Assembly: GCA_000739535.1 (NCBI GenBank)
Contig: DF820464.1
Span: 741,761-805,760 of the forward strand
DNA from: Candidatus Vecturithrix granuli
GTDB taxonomy: Bacteria; Moduliflexota; Moduliflexia; Moduliflexales; Moduliflexaceae
Direction of reading: 5' to 3'
Length of the DNA stretch: 64,000 nt
This document shows, in pieces, positions 1 through 8,865 of this stretch. The notes under the pieces are model-generated. The model ran no database searches, had not been told where the DNA came from, and was given only the letters and a program-made list of their open reading frames with translations. Position numbers and translations under genes: made by a program. Positions within the stretch are counted from its first letter, which is position 1. Each line of letters starts with the position of its first letter.

Positions 1-60
1 GTTGTCAAGGGAAATTCAATCGGAACCATCATTTAGCGAAGTAATTTTCAGGAATTCAGC

Positions 61-89
61 TTGACATTTTCCTGAATCATGCTCATGAC
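61..89 (+). promoter_or_regulatory. Possible sigma70-type promoter for the MNT/HEPN pair
   Basis: A perfect TTGACA is followed after 17 bases by CATGAC, a weak -10 match. It lies about 25 bases before the first gene of the MNT/HEPN pair. Only the -35 element is convincing. The rest of positions 1-112 shows nothing else I recognise. Confidence 0.3.
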
Positions 90-112
90 TGTAAGAGAGG
101 TGGATAACACGA

Positions 113-436
113 ATGAAAAACACACTGATGATCTTACAAGAACTCAAGCAATTGTTACAAAACCGATTTGATGATGATATTCAAGATGTCATCCTCTTTG
201 GCTCTCAGGTCACCGGAGAGGCTCATCAGGATTCGGATTATGATGTGTTGGTGGTCCTGAATTGTCAGCCTGATTGGAAATATAAGAAGGCTGTAAGGTA
301 TGCCTGTTATGATATTGCTTTACAATATGATATTTTTCTTGATGTGAAAGTGATATCTGAATACGAATTGCAGCATACCATCCAGGGAAAACATCCGTTA
401 TTCCTTCAGGCGATAGAACAAGGAGTGTTTGCATGA
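113..436 (+). CDS. MNT-type minimal nucleotidyltransferase, probable antitoxin
   Basis: A 107-residue protein of the minimal nucleotidyltransferase fold. The signature GSQVTGEAHQDSDYDVLVV (about residues 30-48) has the GS motif and the paired aspartates of the metal site; a further Asp-Val pair near residue 77 (FLDVKV) fits the third acidic position. In HEPN/MNT (type VII) modules such enzymes AMPylate and silence the HEPN toxin. The stop overlaps the start of the HEPN gene by 4 bases (ATGA), typical of translational coupling. A purine-rich AGAGAGG stretch precedes the start. The gene looks complete although its partner is interrupted, so an antitoxin may persist without an active toxin. Substrate and partner are inferred from family and context. 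Confidence 0.85.
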   Translation: MKNTLMILQELKQLLQNRFDDDIQDVILFGSQVTGEAHQDSDYDVLVVLNCQPDWKYKKAVRYACYDIALQYDIFLDVKVISEYELQHTIQGKHPLFLQAIEQGVFA

Positions 437-834
437 CCCTCGATCCAAACGATAGGAATACACTTATACATTACAGAATTGAACAAGCGAAGAATACCAG
501 GGATGATGCCGAATTCCTGATCTAGCATGATAAACTCACAATGGCCGTAAACAGGATATATTATGCCATGTTCTACATGCTCTCCGCACTTGCGCTGAAA
601 CATGGATTTTCAACGTCAAAACATAAGCAATTAATCGGGTGGTTTAACAAGCATTTTGTTAAAGATGGAACTATTGCGCCCAAATATGCGAAAATTGTGA
701 GTGATGCATTCGAAAAGCGTTCAGACAGTGATTACGGTATGTTGGTAAACTTTACCTGTGATGAAGTGCAAGAAATGTTTACAGAGTTGAATGACTTCAT
801 CGCAACAATAGAACAATTGCTCCTCTCTCAATGA
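433..834 (+). pseudogene. HEPN-domain protein with in-frame TAG, probable toxin
   Basis: The frame opens with ATG at 433, overlapping the MNT stop, runs 30 codons to a TAG at 523-525 and continues open to 834, about 133 codons in all. Downstream residues include VNRIYYAMFYMLSALAL and the RSDSDYG segment, typical of small HEPN proteins paired with MNT enzymes. A CAG-to-TAG change would restore glutamine in the context FLI(Q)HDKLTM. Either the gene is inactivated, or a shorter protein starts at the ATG at 541, which would lack the first helix and has no clear ribosome binding site. HEPN toxins are usually RNases. I infer a recently inactivated toxin; a sequencing error or readthrough cannot be excluded. 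Confidence 0.75.
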
Positions 835-2055
835 TATTGAAAATGCTGAGCGCTGCAAATAGAGGAATCCATGCCATGTAAACAGCCTGAAATTTTTATT
901 TCCTACTCCTGGAACGATGAGGGCCGGGACGTCGCTGATGACTTAGAGCGATATTTGCAGGAGAAAGGGTTCACGGTCATGCGCGACAGCCGCGCCATCG
1001 GCTACAAAGGCTTGATCAAGGAGTACATGCAGCGTTTGGGGCGCGGCAAGTGCGTCATTCTGGTGTTAAGCGACCAGTATTTCAAATCGCCGAACTGCAT
1101 GTATGAATTACTCCAAATTGCCCAACAGTCGGATTTCCGGAAGCGGATTTTTCCGGTTGTCTTAGATAATACGCTGTTTTACCGGCCCGAAGACCGCTTG
1201 AAATATCTCAGGTATTGGGATGAGGAAAAGACCCGGCTGCAAGAGGAAATCCGACAGATGTCCAATCTGGCGAACCTGCACGGCATCACCGACGATCTCG
1301 ACCTGTACGACGACATCCGCCGCAACATTGCCAGACTGCTCGATTTTTTACGCAATCTCAACACCTATCCCCTAAAAGGCGGAAATTACGAGCCGTTATT
1401 AGAAGCGATTCAGGCCAACATGCCACAGGCTGAATTGGACTACAGCCGGCTGCCGATCGATTTCTCTTCCAAAATCGAATTTCTGACCCAATACTTTGTC
1501 GGACGCCAGGATGCGATGGCGAGGATTGACCAGTTCATCCAAACTCATCGATCCGGTTATTTGGCGATTGTGGGAGAGGCCGGAATCGGTAAATCCGCGT
1601 TGCTGGCGAAATTGGTCAAAGAACGCGGCTACCCGCACCATTTTGTGGATGACAAACAGAACAGCGCAAAGGATGAGGTCTTTCTGCACTCCATCGTCGG
1701 CCAATTGCAACAGAAATATGGCTTTGAATTTGAAGAACGCACGCCGATCTCGGTCAGCGAATGGAACATCTATTTCCACAAATGGATCAAGGCAATCAGC
1801 GCGGAAGAACAACTCGTGATCTTCGTAGATGCCTTAGACGAAGCCCAACGCTACGGCGGCAGCGACAATCTGCTCAAATACTTGCCCCAAGAACTCCCTG
1901 AAAACGTGTATTTCATCATCAGCTCCCGTCCGGAATTCAAAAAAGAGGACATCACCTTCTTCGAGTCAACTGTCTTCTAACGCTACGACCTGCCCCCCTT
2001 CACGCAAGCCGACATCGAAGCCTATCTCGCCGTCCGTAATTCCCGCTTTAGCAGT

Positions 2056-2071
2056 CCCCTCCCGAGAGGGG
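2056..2071. repeat. G/C palindromic insert inside the STAND reading frame
   Basis: CCCCTC-ccga-GAGGGG followed by GTAGGGGTGGG lies 76 bases after the in-frame stop and encodes SPLPRGVGVG, an unlikely stretch inside an NTPase domain. It keeps the frame. It looks like a small intergenic-type palindromic repeat inserted into coding DNA. Confidence 0.45.
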
Positions 2072-3210
2072 TAGGGGTGGGTAATCTTGCTGAAGCGAGA
2101 ATTACGAGCCAGGAACTCGCCGCGATCCTCTACCACAAATCCAAAGGCAATCCGCTCTATCTCTACTATCTCCTGCAAGAGTGCGAAAATGAAAATCTGA
2201 CGCTGGAACAGATCAACCAACTGCCGCAAGGACTCACCAAATTCTATGAAAAACAATGGCGCGAACGGATCTGGATTGGCGACAATGCCACCAAAGAAGG
2301 TCGCAAACAGATTCTCTGCCTCCTGCTCATCTTAAAAGAGCCACCTAGCAAAAAACTACTGCTGGAATTAACCAATTTCGACCAGGCGGAGTTGCAAGAG
2401 TATATAACTCCACTACGCCGATTTATGCGGATAGGGGAACGATACGCCTTTTTTCACGACAGTTTCAAAAATTTTCTCCAACAGCAATTTGAGAAAACGA
2501 TTCCAACCTATCGTGAGAAATTAATTGAACATGTTTGGCATTGGAGGAAGTTGAATGGGGAACTGTTAACGTATGCTCTTTTCTGGCTGCCAACCCATCT
2601 GTTGGAGGCAAAATGTTATGAAGACCTCTTCGCGTTAGCGCGGGATGCGATGCTCCTGCAAGCTCAGGTGCAGGTATTTCACGATGATCCCGGGCTTCCG
2701 TTGCGTACTTTACAAACTGCTCTGCAAGGTGCGATAGAGGCTGATAATGCGGTCAGAATGGCAGAATTTTTGCTCTCTTATGCGCGGCAGGCAATAGAAG
2801 TTAAGCAAGAAAGCCCTTTGGAGGCATTACGTACTGGCAATTTGAATCGAGCGTGGGAATTGGCAGACCTGTTTGAAATTGAGCGATGTGTCCTCTGGCA
2901 TCTACTGTTGGCGTGGGAGCTAAAGGATATGAACCGTTTGGAGGAGGCCCGAGCGGTCTTGGAGCGTTTGAGGAGAAAAGAGTTGTCTTATTTATCTGAT
3001 TGGCAAGGTGAGTATGCAGCATATTTCCTCGCTTATATCTTTGAAGCCGATAAAAACATTTTTAAAATTTTGGAACAGCAGCTTTTACAAGACGCTGATC
3101 GTTGTGTCTTGAGTGAATTCCTTAGTGTTCGTAATTTATTTGCTAACGCTGTGGAGATTGCTCAGGAAATTAAGGATACGAGTAAGCAGGCAGAAACATT
3201 ACAGAGCATA

Positions 3211-3740
3211 GCACGGGCCCAGGCCAAAGCCGGAGAATTTTCAGGTGCCCTGGAGACAGCCCAGAAAATTGCTATCGCATGGATTCAGTTTGATACAATG
3301 AGAAGTATTGTGGATGCCCAGCTCGAAATCGGAGAATTTCAAGCAGCCCTTAAAACTGTCGAGATGATCAAAGATGTGCGACGTCAGAGGGTGGCTTTAC
3401 AAGATATTATAAAATGCCAAATACAAGCGAAAGAATTTATTTCGGCTCTGGAAATAGCTCAGAAGTTTGATAAATCAGAACAAGCAGAGACAATGAAGGC
3501 TATTGCGCGAGCCCAAGCCAAGACCGGAAAATTTTCAGGTGCTATGGAGACGGCTCAGAAAATTGGTATCGCATGGATTCAGTTTGATACAATGAGAAGT
3601 ATTGTGGATGCCCAGATCAAAATCGGAGAATTTCAAGCAGCTCTTAAAACTGCCGAGGCGATCAAAGAGGTACGGCGTCGAAATGAGGCTTTACAGGATA
3701 TTATGGCGGGCCAAAAACAAGCCGAAAAGGAGGCTTTACT
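3211..3740 (+). repeat. 294-bp tandem duplication within the TPR-like region
   Basis: The block beginning at 3211 (encoding ARAQAKAGEFSGALETAQK) recurs at 3505 with the same frame and an exact offset of 294 bases, 98 codons or about three helical repeats. Long stretches are nearly identical at DNA level, for example 3273-3330 against 3567-3624, indicating recent repeat expansion of the sensor region. Confidence 0.8.
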
Positions 3741-5940
3741 GACTATTGTGGAGGGTCAAGTGCAAGCGGGAGAATTTCAAGCTGCATTGACAACTGTCAT
3801 GGAGATTGAGAATATAAGGGACCGGATAAAAGCACTGGAGACTATCGCAGTGAGACAGGCCAGGATCGGTGAACGTGATATGGCCCAAAAAGTATTTACT
3901 ATGGCTTTGGAGTATACCAAAGGGTTAAAAAATGTGAGGGATCGAACATGGGCATTGGAACAAATTGCGATAGATCAGGCATGGACAGGGGAATTTATTG
4001 ACGCCTTCAAAGCCATACAAAAAATTAACGATAAGCTGGTTCGAACAAAAGTATTGTGGAACATAGCAATGTCTCAGGCCTCGCATGGAGACATTGCCGC
4101 TGCGCTGAAGACTACCCAGATGCTTGATAATATAGGACAGCAGAAATCTCTATTGTCGGGGATTGTATGGGATCGAGCTGGAGCTGGAGATTTTCTCACT
4201 GCTTTGGAAGTCACACAAGGAATTGATGATACAATAACCAAGACATCGTTATTAGAGGATATTGCGAAAGCACAGATCCGCGTTGGGGAGTTTACTGCGG
4301 CCATAAAAATTGCTCAGAGGCTTGAGGATGCGAAATGTCGAGAAGTTTTGCAGGCTGTCATAGAAGCTCAAATTCAAGCAGAGGAATTTTCAGCGGCTAT
4401 AAACAGAACTCAGATATTTGACGATATCAAGGTTCGATCAAAGACCCTGAAGAGGATTGCACAGGCACAATGTCAGATAGGAAAACCTGATGCCGCAAGA
4501 ACGACATTCGCAGGAATTGTTCTAACTTCCCAAGAACTTGATGAGACCACGAAGGGGAGGGCATGGATGCTCCAGCAGATTGCTCAAATTCAGGCTCAGA
4601 ACAGAGAGAATAAAGCCGCTCAAGCAAAGTTTGCGATGGCTCTGAAAATCGCCCAAAAAATTAAAAAGGTAGAAGATCGTATACTGACGCTCGCAGGAAT
4701 TGCACTAGCACAGGCTCAGACTGGCGAACGAGATGACGCGAGGAAAACGCTTGATACTGCTCTCAATTCCACTTCTGAGATCGCGAACGTGAGGGATCGG
4801 TTATCTGTACTAGAGGCCATTGTACGGGATCAAATACAGGCCAGGGAGTATGACATGGCGCAAATGACTATTACAACTGGCAAGAATATTACCTTAGTAG
4901 AATATCAACTAGATGGGATTTGGTCTGTACCGCTGGAGGCGATTGCTATGGCTCAGATCCAGGCCGGAAATTTGACAGCAGCCCTGACGACTGCCAAAGA
5001 GATTGGGATAAGGACAATCTGGGGGAGGAAGGTTTTACAGGCCATTGTGCATGCGCAAGCGCACGGGAGGAATTTCTCCGCCGCCTTTGAAACAGCCCAA
5101 ATAATTTATGATACTGAGGTGCGAGCTGTAGCTTTGGGGATCATTGCAAAAGAGCAAGCTCTGGCGGGGGATCGAAGTTCAGCCCAGATAACATTTGCCA
5201 CTGCTTTTAAAGAGGCTCAATGGATTGGTGAGGAATGGAAAATAAGTGGGCATAGACAAGAGCGACTAGAGGCGATCTTGTCTATTGCACGAGCACAGGC
5301 CCAGGTCGGGGAGAGGGAAGCAGCTCGGATGACACTTCTTGTTGCTCTGGAAACCACTCAGGAGTGGCAAAGACGTGGAGGGAGAGTTACTGCTTGGGAA
5401 TTAACTGAACTTGCAGAGACACAAGCCCAAATCGGAGAACATGAAGCATCAACAGTAACGTTTGCAGTTGCTATGAACAACGCTCGGCATATCAAGGAGG
5501 CAGTGGATCGGGTGGAGGAACTACGAACCATTGCACAGACACAGGCACGTGTAGGGGAATTGGCTGCGGCCTTAATGACTGCCGAACAGATCGAAAACGC
5601 GGAGTATCGGATTGCGATACTACAAACTATTGCACAGGCCCAAGTACAAATGGGAGAGGGAGAAACAGCCCAGATGACATTCATTATGGCCATAAAAATT
5701 GCCCAAACGATTGAGGAAGTGGAGGATCGTGTAAAGGTATTACAGACCATTGCGCATACACAGATCCGAGCAGGGTTTGGCGAGCAGGCAGTGCAGACTG
5801 CAATGACCATTCTCACCAATCGTAATAAACACCTTCCTGAAATTGCTGAGACCCTTGTCGATGTGGGTAACAAAGAACACTTCAAGCAGTTGTTAATCCC
5901 CTGTGCAGCCTACCTGGACTCCGCCTATCGGATGTGCGGG

Positions 5941-6156
5941 TTGCTGGCAAGGCTGTATCCTGAGCAGGCGACAGCAATTGCGGAAATATTACTGCAACAA
6001 GAACACCTTGACAAGAAACATTATATTTGAGACGATTCAATACCAAATTCCATACAAAAAAGCGCACGGAGAGTACACAAAATAAGGAGAGCGTAGGATG
6101 CAAAAGAGTGACTTACCCTTTGGCAGCGAGTTTTCGCCGACGCAGATTGATTTATC
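5941..6156 (+). repeat. Repeat I copy A: STAND gene tail plus orphan gene start
   Basis: A 216-base block comprising the last codons of the STAND gene (ARLYPEQATAIAEILLQQ...), about 70 bases of spacer and the first codons of a short gene beginning MQKSDLPFGSEFSPTQIDL. The same block returns at 7809-8026, in degraded form at 9629-9803, and its first part at 6881-6937. TTGACA lies inside the HLDKK codons of the tail. Confidence 0.8.
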
Positions 6157-6253
6157 GATCGTATTGGAGCTTGTAAAACAGTATGAAGGAGATCAAGCCC
6201 GTTTCGAGGAAGCGATTCATAAAAAGGTTTTTTGCCCAAAATTAGCTCAGTAG
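6098..6253 (+). CDS. Short orphan protein (51 aa), probably a truncated N-terminus
   Basis: The frame starts with ATG at 6098 after AGGAGAGCGTAGG and encodes 51 residues beginning MQKSDLPFGSEFSPTQIDL, ending in ...HKKVFCPKLAQ. I do not recognise the family. The same N-terminus begins again at 7968 and 9782, each time right after the repeat I tail, and each time it soon stops. This suggests that a longer gene once followed the STAND gene and was cut off here by insertion of the DUF4258/YgiT pair. Whether the peptide is made or functional is unknown. Confidence 0.5.
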   Translation: MQKSDLPFGSEFSPTQIDLSIVLELVKQYEGDQARFEEAIHKKVFCPKLAQ

Positions 6254-6278
6254 GATCAGGAAAGGAGGTCTCCGCATT

Positions 6279-6566
6279 ATGTCACGCCGTATGCTGCGAC
6301 AGATTCGGGAGGCGATCAGAACCGGAAATTATGACATCACGCATCATGCCATTGATGAGATGGTGGAAGATGGGTTGTGTATTTCAGATATTGAACAGGC
6401 GATTCTCAATGGAGACCTCTCTAACATTGAAGAGGATGATCGGCGAGGCGCAAAATATCCTATCATCGGGTTCTCAGAGGATGCCGGCACACCAATAGGC
6501 GTCGTTGGGCGTTTTAAAGAAACGCAGGTTTTTCTGATTATTACGGTGTATGCTATCATAGAGTGA
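6279..6566 (+). CDS. DUF4258-family protein, probable MqsR/RelE-like toxin
   Basis: A 95-residue protein, MSRRMLRQIREAIRTGNYDI followed by a segment starting THHAIDEMVEDG, typical of DUF4258, with the later GVVGRF and ITVYA strands. AAAGGAGG lies 10 bases before the start. The YgiT-type zinc-finger gene begins 16 bases after its stop. In MqsRA-like modules a small RelE-fold ribonuclease is paired with a YgiT-type zinc-finger antitoxin, so a toxin role is the likely reading. A overlapping frame starting at 6232 has no family resemblance and is ignored. Confidence 0.8.
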   Translation: MSRRMLRQIREAIRTGNYDITHHAIDEMVEDGLCISDIEQAILNGDLSNIEEDDRRGAKYPIIGFSEDAGTPIGVVGRFKETQVFLIITVYAIIE

Positions 6567-6582
6567 AAGGAGAGGAAAGCGT

Positions 6583-6819
6583 ATGTATGGATACCGCTGT
6601 GAATATTGCGAGGGGACTGTGCGTGAACAAATGGTTGATCGTGAAGTCTTTAAGCATCGCGACGGATTTGTGATACTTGAGCATGTCCCGGTGGGCGTCT
6701 GTGATCAATGTGGCTGCCGGTATTATCATGCCAGCCTCTTGCACCGCGTTGAAGAGATTATTTCGAAACGACAGCCGGCAGAGCGGATGGAACTCATTCC
6801 CGTCGCACCCTTTGCATAA
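6583..6819 (+). CDS. YgiT-type zinc-finger protein, probable antitoxin
   Basis: A 78-residue protein with two CxxC pairs, CEYC near residue 6 and CDQC near residue 48, the arrangement of the N-terminal zinc domain of YgiT/MqsA. The segment between them (VDREVFKHRDGFVILEHVPVG) is characteristic. The C-terminal DNA-binding HTH of full MqsA is absent, as in many short YgiT partners of DUF4258 proteins. A strong AAAGGAGAGG precedes the start and the gene follows the DUF4258 toxin closely, so the two are probably cotranscribed. Neutralisation is inferred from family and neighbours. Confidence 0.82.
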   Translation: MYGYRCEYCEGTVREQMVDREVFKHRDGFVILEHVPVGVCDQCGCRYYHASLLHRVEEIISKRQPAERMELIPVAPFA

Positions 6820-6836
6820 CAAACAATCCAAAAGAA

Positions 6837-6872
6837 GCAAGGATATCGAAATCATGATTTTGATATCCTTGC
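6837..6872. terminator. Palindrome behind the YgiT gene, possible terminator
   Basis: A 36-base near-perfect inverted repeat, GCAAGGATATC facing GATATCCTTGC with A/T-rich inner arms and one G-T mismatch. It lies 18 bases after the YgiT stop. No long T run follows, so factor-independent termination is uncertain. Confidence 0.45.
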
Positions 6873-6880
6873 TTGTCCTG

Positions 6881-6937
6881 CGTCATTTGGCGCGGCTCTC
6901 TCCTGAGCAGGCGACAGCGATTGCAGAAGTGGTGTTG
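6881..6937 (+). repeat. Repeat I fragment (STAND tail only)
   Basis: The stretch encodes RHLARLSPEQATAIAEVVL in one frame, matching the tail of the STAND gene, but no start or upstream domain belongs to it. It is an orphan gene end left between the YgiT and Uma2 genes. Confidence 0.65.
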
Positions 6938-6993
6938 GGAACGACACGGATTTCAGGTAGGGAGGATTTTTGAGGGAACGTTGGGAGGCAAAA

Positions 6994-7105
6994 GGGAAAG
7001 TGAAAAGCCATGCCGACTAATCTCCCGTCACGAATCCTTCTTCCATGCAATTCGTATCGTTTCACGGAAAAACACTTGAAATTCAAGGGGTATGCTGGTA
7101 TATTA
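6994..7105 (+). repeat. Repeat II copy 1, promoter-bearing
   Basis: About 112 bases, beginning GGGAAAGTGAAAAGCCATGC, closely resembling 8710-8821. The conserved end contains TTGAAA-17-TATATT. It lies immediately upstream of the Uma2 gene, while the second copy precedes the AbrB/VapC pair. Confidence 0.75.
7076..7104 (+). promoter_or_regulatory. Promoter within repeat II copy 1
   Basis: TTGAAA (7076-7081), 17-base spacer, TATATT (7099-7104), a close match to the sigma70 consensus, preserved in the second copy of the repeat. Transcription would start near 7111 and run into the Uma2 gene at 7213. Confidence 0.65.
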
Positions 7106-7212
7106 ACATTGTGGATCAACTATCATTTGGTGACAGATGTTGTCAAAGAAATGGAAGGGTGGTACTGCTTCCAAAAGTAATTGACAATAGGGCATTTTAA
7201 GGAGAACATTCT

Positions 7213-7770
7213 ATGGGACTCGCGCAGCGAAAATATGCGTATATCAGCGAAGAAGACTATTTACAGGGCGAAGAGTACAGCGATGTGCGCCATGAATATA
7301 TTGACGGTCATGTCTATGCGATGGCCGGGTCAAGCGATAAGCATAATCAAATTACGCTCAATGCAGGAACGTTTTTTAACACGCATTTACCTGATGAATG
7401 TGAGGTGTTCGTGGCAGACATGAAAGTTCGAGTGCAATTGCAGCGGAGTGTCAGATTTTACTATCCTGATGCGGTGGTCAGTTGTGCTGAAAACGATAAC
7501 GCGACCTATTACCGGACGCAGCCCTGTCTCATCGTGGAAGTGCTGTCGAAGGCGACAGAACGGCAGGATCGCGGTGAAAAATTCTGGAATTATCAGCAGA
7601 TTCCCAGTCTTCAGGAATATCTGTTGCTCAAGCAAGATGTCAAAGAAGCCATGCTGTTTCGCCGCCTCACCGGCTGGCAGCCGGAAGTGTATCGGGAAGG
7701 GAACATTCGTCTGGACTCCGTTGGGCTGGATATGCCGCTGGATGACCTGTATCGCAGAGTACAGCTATAA
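7213..7770 (+). CDS. Uma2 family (DUF820) restriction-endonuclease-like protein
   Basis: A 185-residue protein with the Uma2 landmarks in order: SEEDYLQGEEYSDVRHEYIDG (about 12-32), the YPDAVVSC strand (about 82-89), and the LIVEVLSKATERQDRGEK segment (about 100-118) that supplies the E-x-(V/L) and the later charged residues of a PD-(D/E)XK core. Usual Uma2 length is 180-210 residues, so it looks complete. AAGGAGAA precedes the ATG. Uma2 genes are abundant in cyanobacteria and filamentous or multicellular bacteria and often cluster with mobile DNA; their cellular role is poorly known. Expression is probably from the promoter in repeat II. Confidence 0.85.
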   Translation: MGLAQRKYAYISEEDYLQGEEYSDVRHEYIDGHVYAMAGSSDKHNQITLNAGTFFNTHLPDECEVFVADMKVRVQLQRSVRFYYPDAVVSCAENDNATYYRTQPCLIVEVLSKATERQDRGEKFWNYQQIPSLQEYLLLKQDVKEAMLFRRLTGWQPEVYREGNIRLDSVGLDMPLDDLYRRVQL

Positions 7771-7808
7771 TCTGCAATTTCGCCTTGATGTCACGTCCGA
7801 CTGTGCCG

Positions 7809-8026
7809 GCATCTTGCGCGGCTTTCTCCTGAGCAGGCAACGGCGATTGTGGAAATATTGCTGCAACAAGAACACCTTGACAAGAAACATGCAGGTTGCT
7901 ATGATTAAACCCCAAATTCCATATAAAGAAGAGCACAGGGAGTACACAACAATAAGGAAAGTGCAGGATACAAAAAAGCGACTTCCCCTTTGGCAGCGAG
8001 TTTTCGCCGACGCAGATTGATTTACC
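7809..8026 (+). repeat. Repeat I copy B
   Basis: A 218-base copy of 5941-6156 at high identity, containing the orphan STAND tail (RHLARLSPEQATAIVEILL, then QQEHLDKKH) and the start of the orphan gene. It begins within about 40 bases of the Uma2 stop, so the Uma2 gene sits between repeat blocks. Confidence 0.8.
7877..7905 (+). promoter_or_regulatory. Promoter at the end of repeat I copy B tail
   Basis: TTGACA (7877-7882), 17-base spacer, TATGAT (7900-7905), five of six bases matching in the -10. The -35 is formed by the codons for leucine-aspartate-lysine of the orphan tail. It could drive the fragment at 7968 and the antitoxin/PIN pair at 8136. Confidence 0.55.
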
Positions 8027-8108
8027 TGTGGCGTTGAAGCTTGTGGGAGAAAGGGGATCGGTTTTCATGAGAACAATTCATACAACAACGGGCAGCAAAC
8101 GTTCATGA
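7968..8108 (+). pseudogene. Remnant of the orphan gene start (QKSDFPFGSEFSPTQIDL)
   Basis: The reading frame repeats the N-terminus of the gene at 6098, but its start codon is ATA instead of ATG. After about 20 shared codons it diverges into unrelated sequence and stops at 8106-8108. It is a broken duplicate carried with repeat I. Confidence 0.6.
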
Positions 8109-8135
8109 AATATGAAAGAAGGAAAGGAGAACATC

Positions 8136-8354
8136 ATGATACAGATATTGTATCAACATATCCTTGTGCAAGTCAAGCAACTGAATGTGTTAGAGCAGCT
8201 TCGACTTTTAGAGGCGATTGCCCAATTAGTGCAGCGGGAAACGGTATCGAAACCGCCGCGAAGCATTCGTGAACTACGAGGGTTGGGCAAAGAGGTCTGG
8301 AAAAATCTTGATGCTCAAGAATACGTCAATCAGGAGAGGGATTCATGGGAGTAA
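8136..8354 (+). CDS. VapB-like antitoxin of a PIN-domain pair
   Basis: A 72-residue protein with an N-terminal helical segment (VKQLNVLEQLRLLEAIAQLV) and the C-terminal motif SIRELRGLGKEVW...DAQEYVNQERDSWE, which resembles antitoxins found in front of PIN-domain toxins. The ATG at 8136 is preferred over one at 8112 because AAAGGAGA lies six bases ahead and the length then equals that of the paralogue at 10172. Its end overlaps the PIN gene by 10 bases. The paralogue at 10172 is nearly identical from residue 6 on, so the pair was duplicated recently. Confidence 0.75.
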   Translation: MIQILYQHILVQVKQLNVLEQLRLLEAIAQLVQRETVSKPPRSIRELRGLGKEVWKNLDAQEYVNQERDSWE

Positions 8355-8719
8355 ATACAGATTGGATTCGTCAATGCCAGCAGGCTATTGTTGGCCTGGA
8401 CACTGCACCGCTGATTTATTACATTGAAGAGCATCCTCACTATCTTAAAGTAGTTGATCCGTTTTTTGACGCGTTGGATCGGGGGGAATTCACGGTCATT
8501 ACATCTACAGTAACGTTATTGGAAGTCCTGGTTCAGCCCTTGCGTTCTGGTGAAACGACATTGATTGATGAATATAAAGACATCTTGTTACACGCTCCAA
8601 ACGTTACCACTTTTGATATGAATCCCGTGATTGCCGAAGAAGCATCGAAATTGAGAGCCAACTATCGGCTTCGCACTCCTGACGCAATTCAAATTGCTAC
8701 TGCTCTTCAGGGAAAGTGA
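8345..8719 (+). CDS. VapC-like PIN-domain toxin, C-terminus truncated by repeat II
   Basis: A 124-residue PIN protein. Acidic residues expected for the active site are visible: GLDTAPLIYY (Asp near residue 19), TLLEVLVQP (Glu near 59) and RTPDAIQIATA (Asp near 113). The protein then ends in LQGK, where PIN domains normally continue for 15-30 residues with a strand carrying the last acidic residue. The final codons coincide with the first bases of repeat II (8710), so the repeat appears to have replaced the true end. Start ATG overlaps the antitoxin end. Activity as an RNase is therefore doubtful, although three of four acidic positions remain. Confidence 0.75.
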   Translation: MGVNTDWIRQCQQAIVGLDTAPLIYYIEEHPHYLKVVDPFFDALDRGEFTVITSTVTLLEVLVQPLRSGETTLIDEYKDILLHAPNVTTFDMNPVIAEEASKLRANYRLRTPDAIQIATALQGK

Positions 8720-8821
8720 AAAGCCATGCCGACTAATCTTCCTTCACGAATCCTCCTGACATGCAATCCATGTCGTTTAACGCGAAATCACTTGAAATTC
8801 ATGGCATAAACTATTATATTT
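8710..8821 (+). repeat. Repeat II copy 2, promoter-bearing
   Basis: Second copy of 6994-7105 with small differences; both keep the 17-base spacing of the promoter at their right end. It supplies the last codons and stop of the preceding PIN gene. Confidence 0.75.
8792..8820 (+). promoter_or_regulatory. Promoter within repeat II copy 2
   Basis: TTGAAA (8792-8797), 17-base spacer, TATATT (8815-8820). Transcription would start near 8827, about 40 bases before the AbrB-like antitoxin gene. Confidence 0.65.
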
Positions 8822-8865
8822 AGAAGACGGGAACTTCATATTCAACATACAAGGAGGTGTAGCGT

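Larger units (their letters stand above)
871..6030 (+). pseudogene. TIR-NTPase-TPR STAND defence protein, split by one TAA
   Basis: Two long open stretches, 871-1980 and 1981-6030, lie in one frame and are separated only by TAA at 1978-1980, about 1719 codons. Residues 5-110 are a TIR-like domain starting EIFISYSWND. A STAND/NACHT-like NTPase follows: Walker A GEAGIGKS near residue 235 and Walker B LVIFVDALDEA near residue 315. After the stop the NTPase continues (RYDLPPFTQADIEAYL), then a winged-helix-like region and about 1000 residues of TPR-like helical repeats of the pattern IAxAQAxxGExxxAxxTA. Such proteins sense phage products through the repeats and signal through TIR, usually by NAD+ cleavage. 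GAGG precedes the start. CAA-to-TAA is the simplest explanation of the stop. If translated as is, the first part makes a TIR-NTPase fragment without a sensor. Confidence 0.8.
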
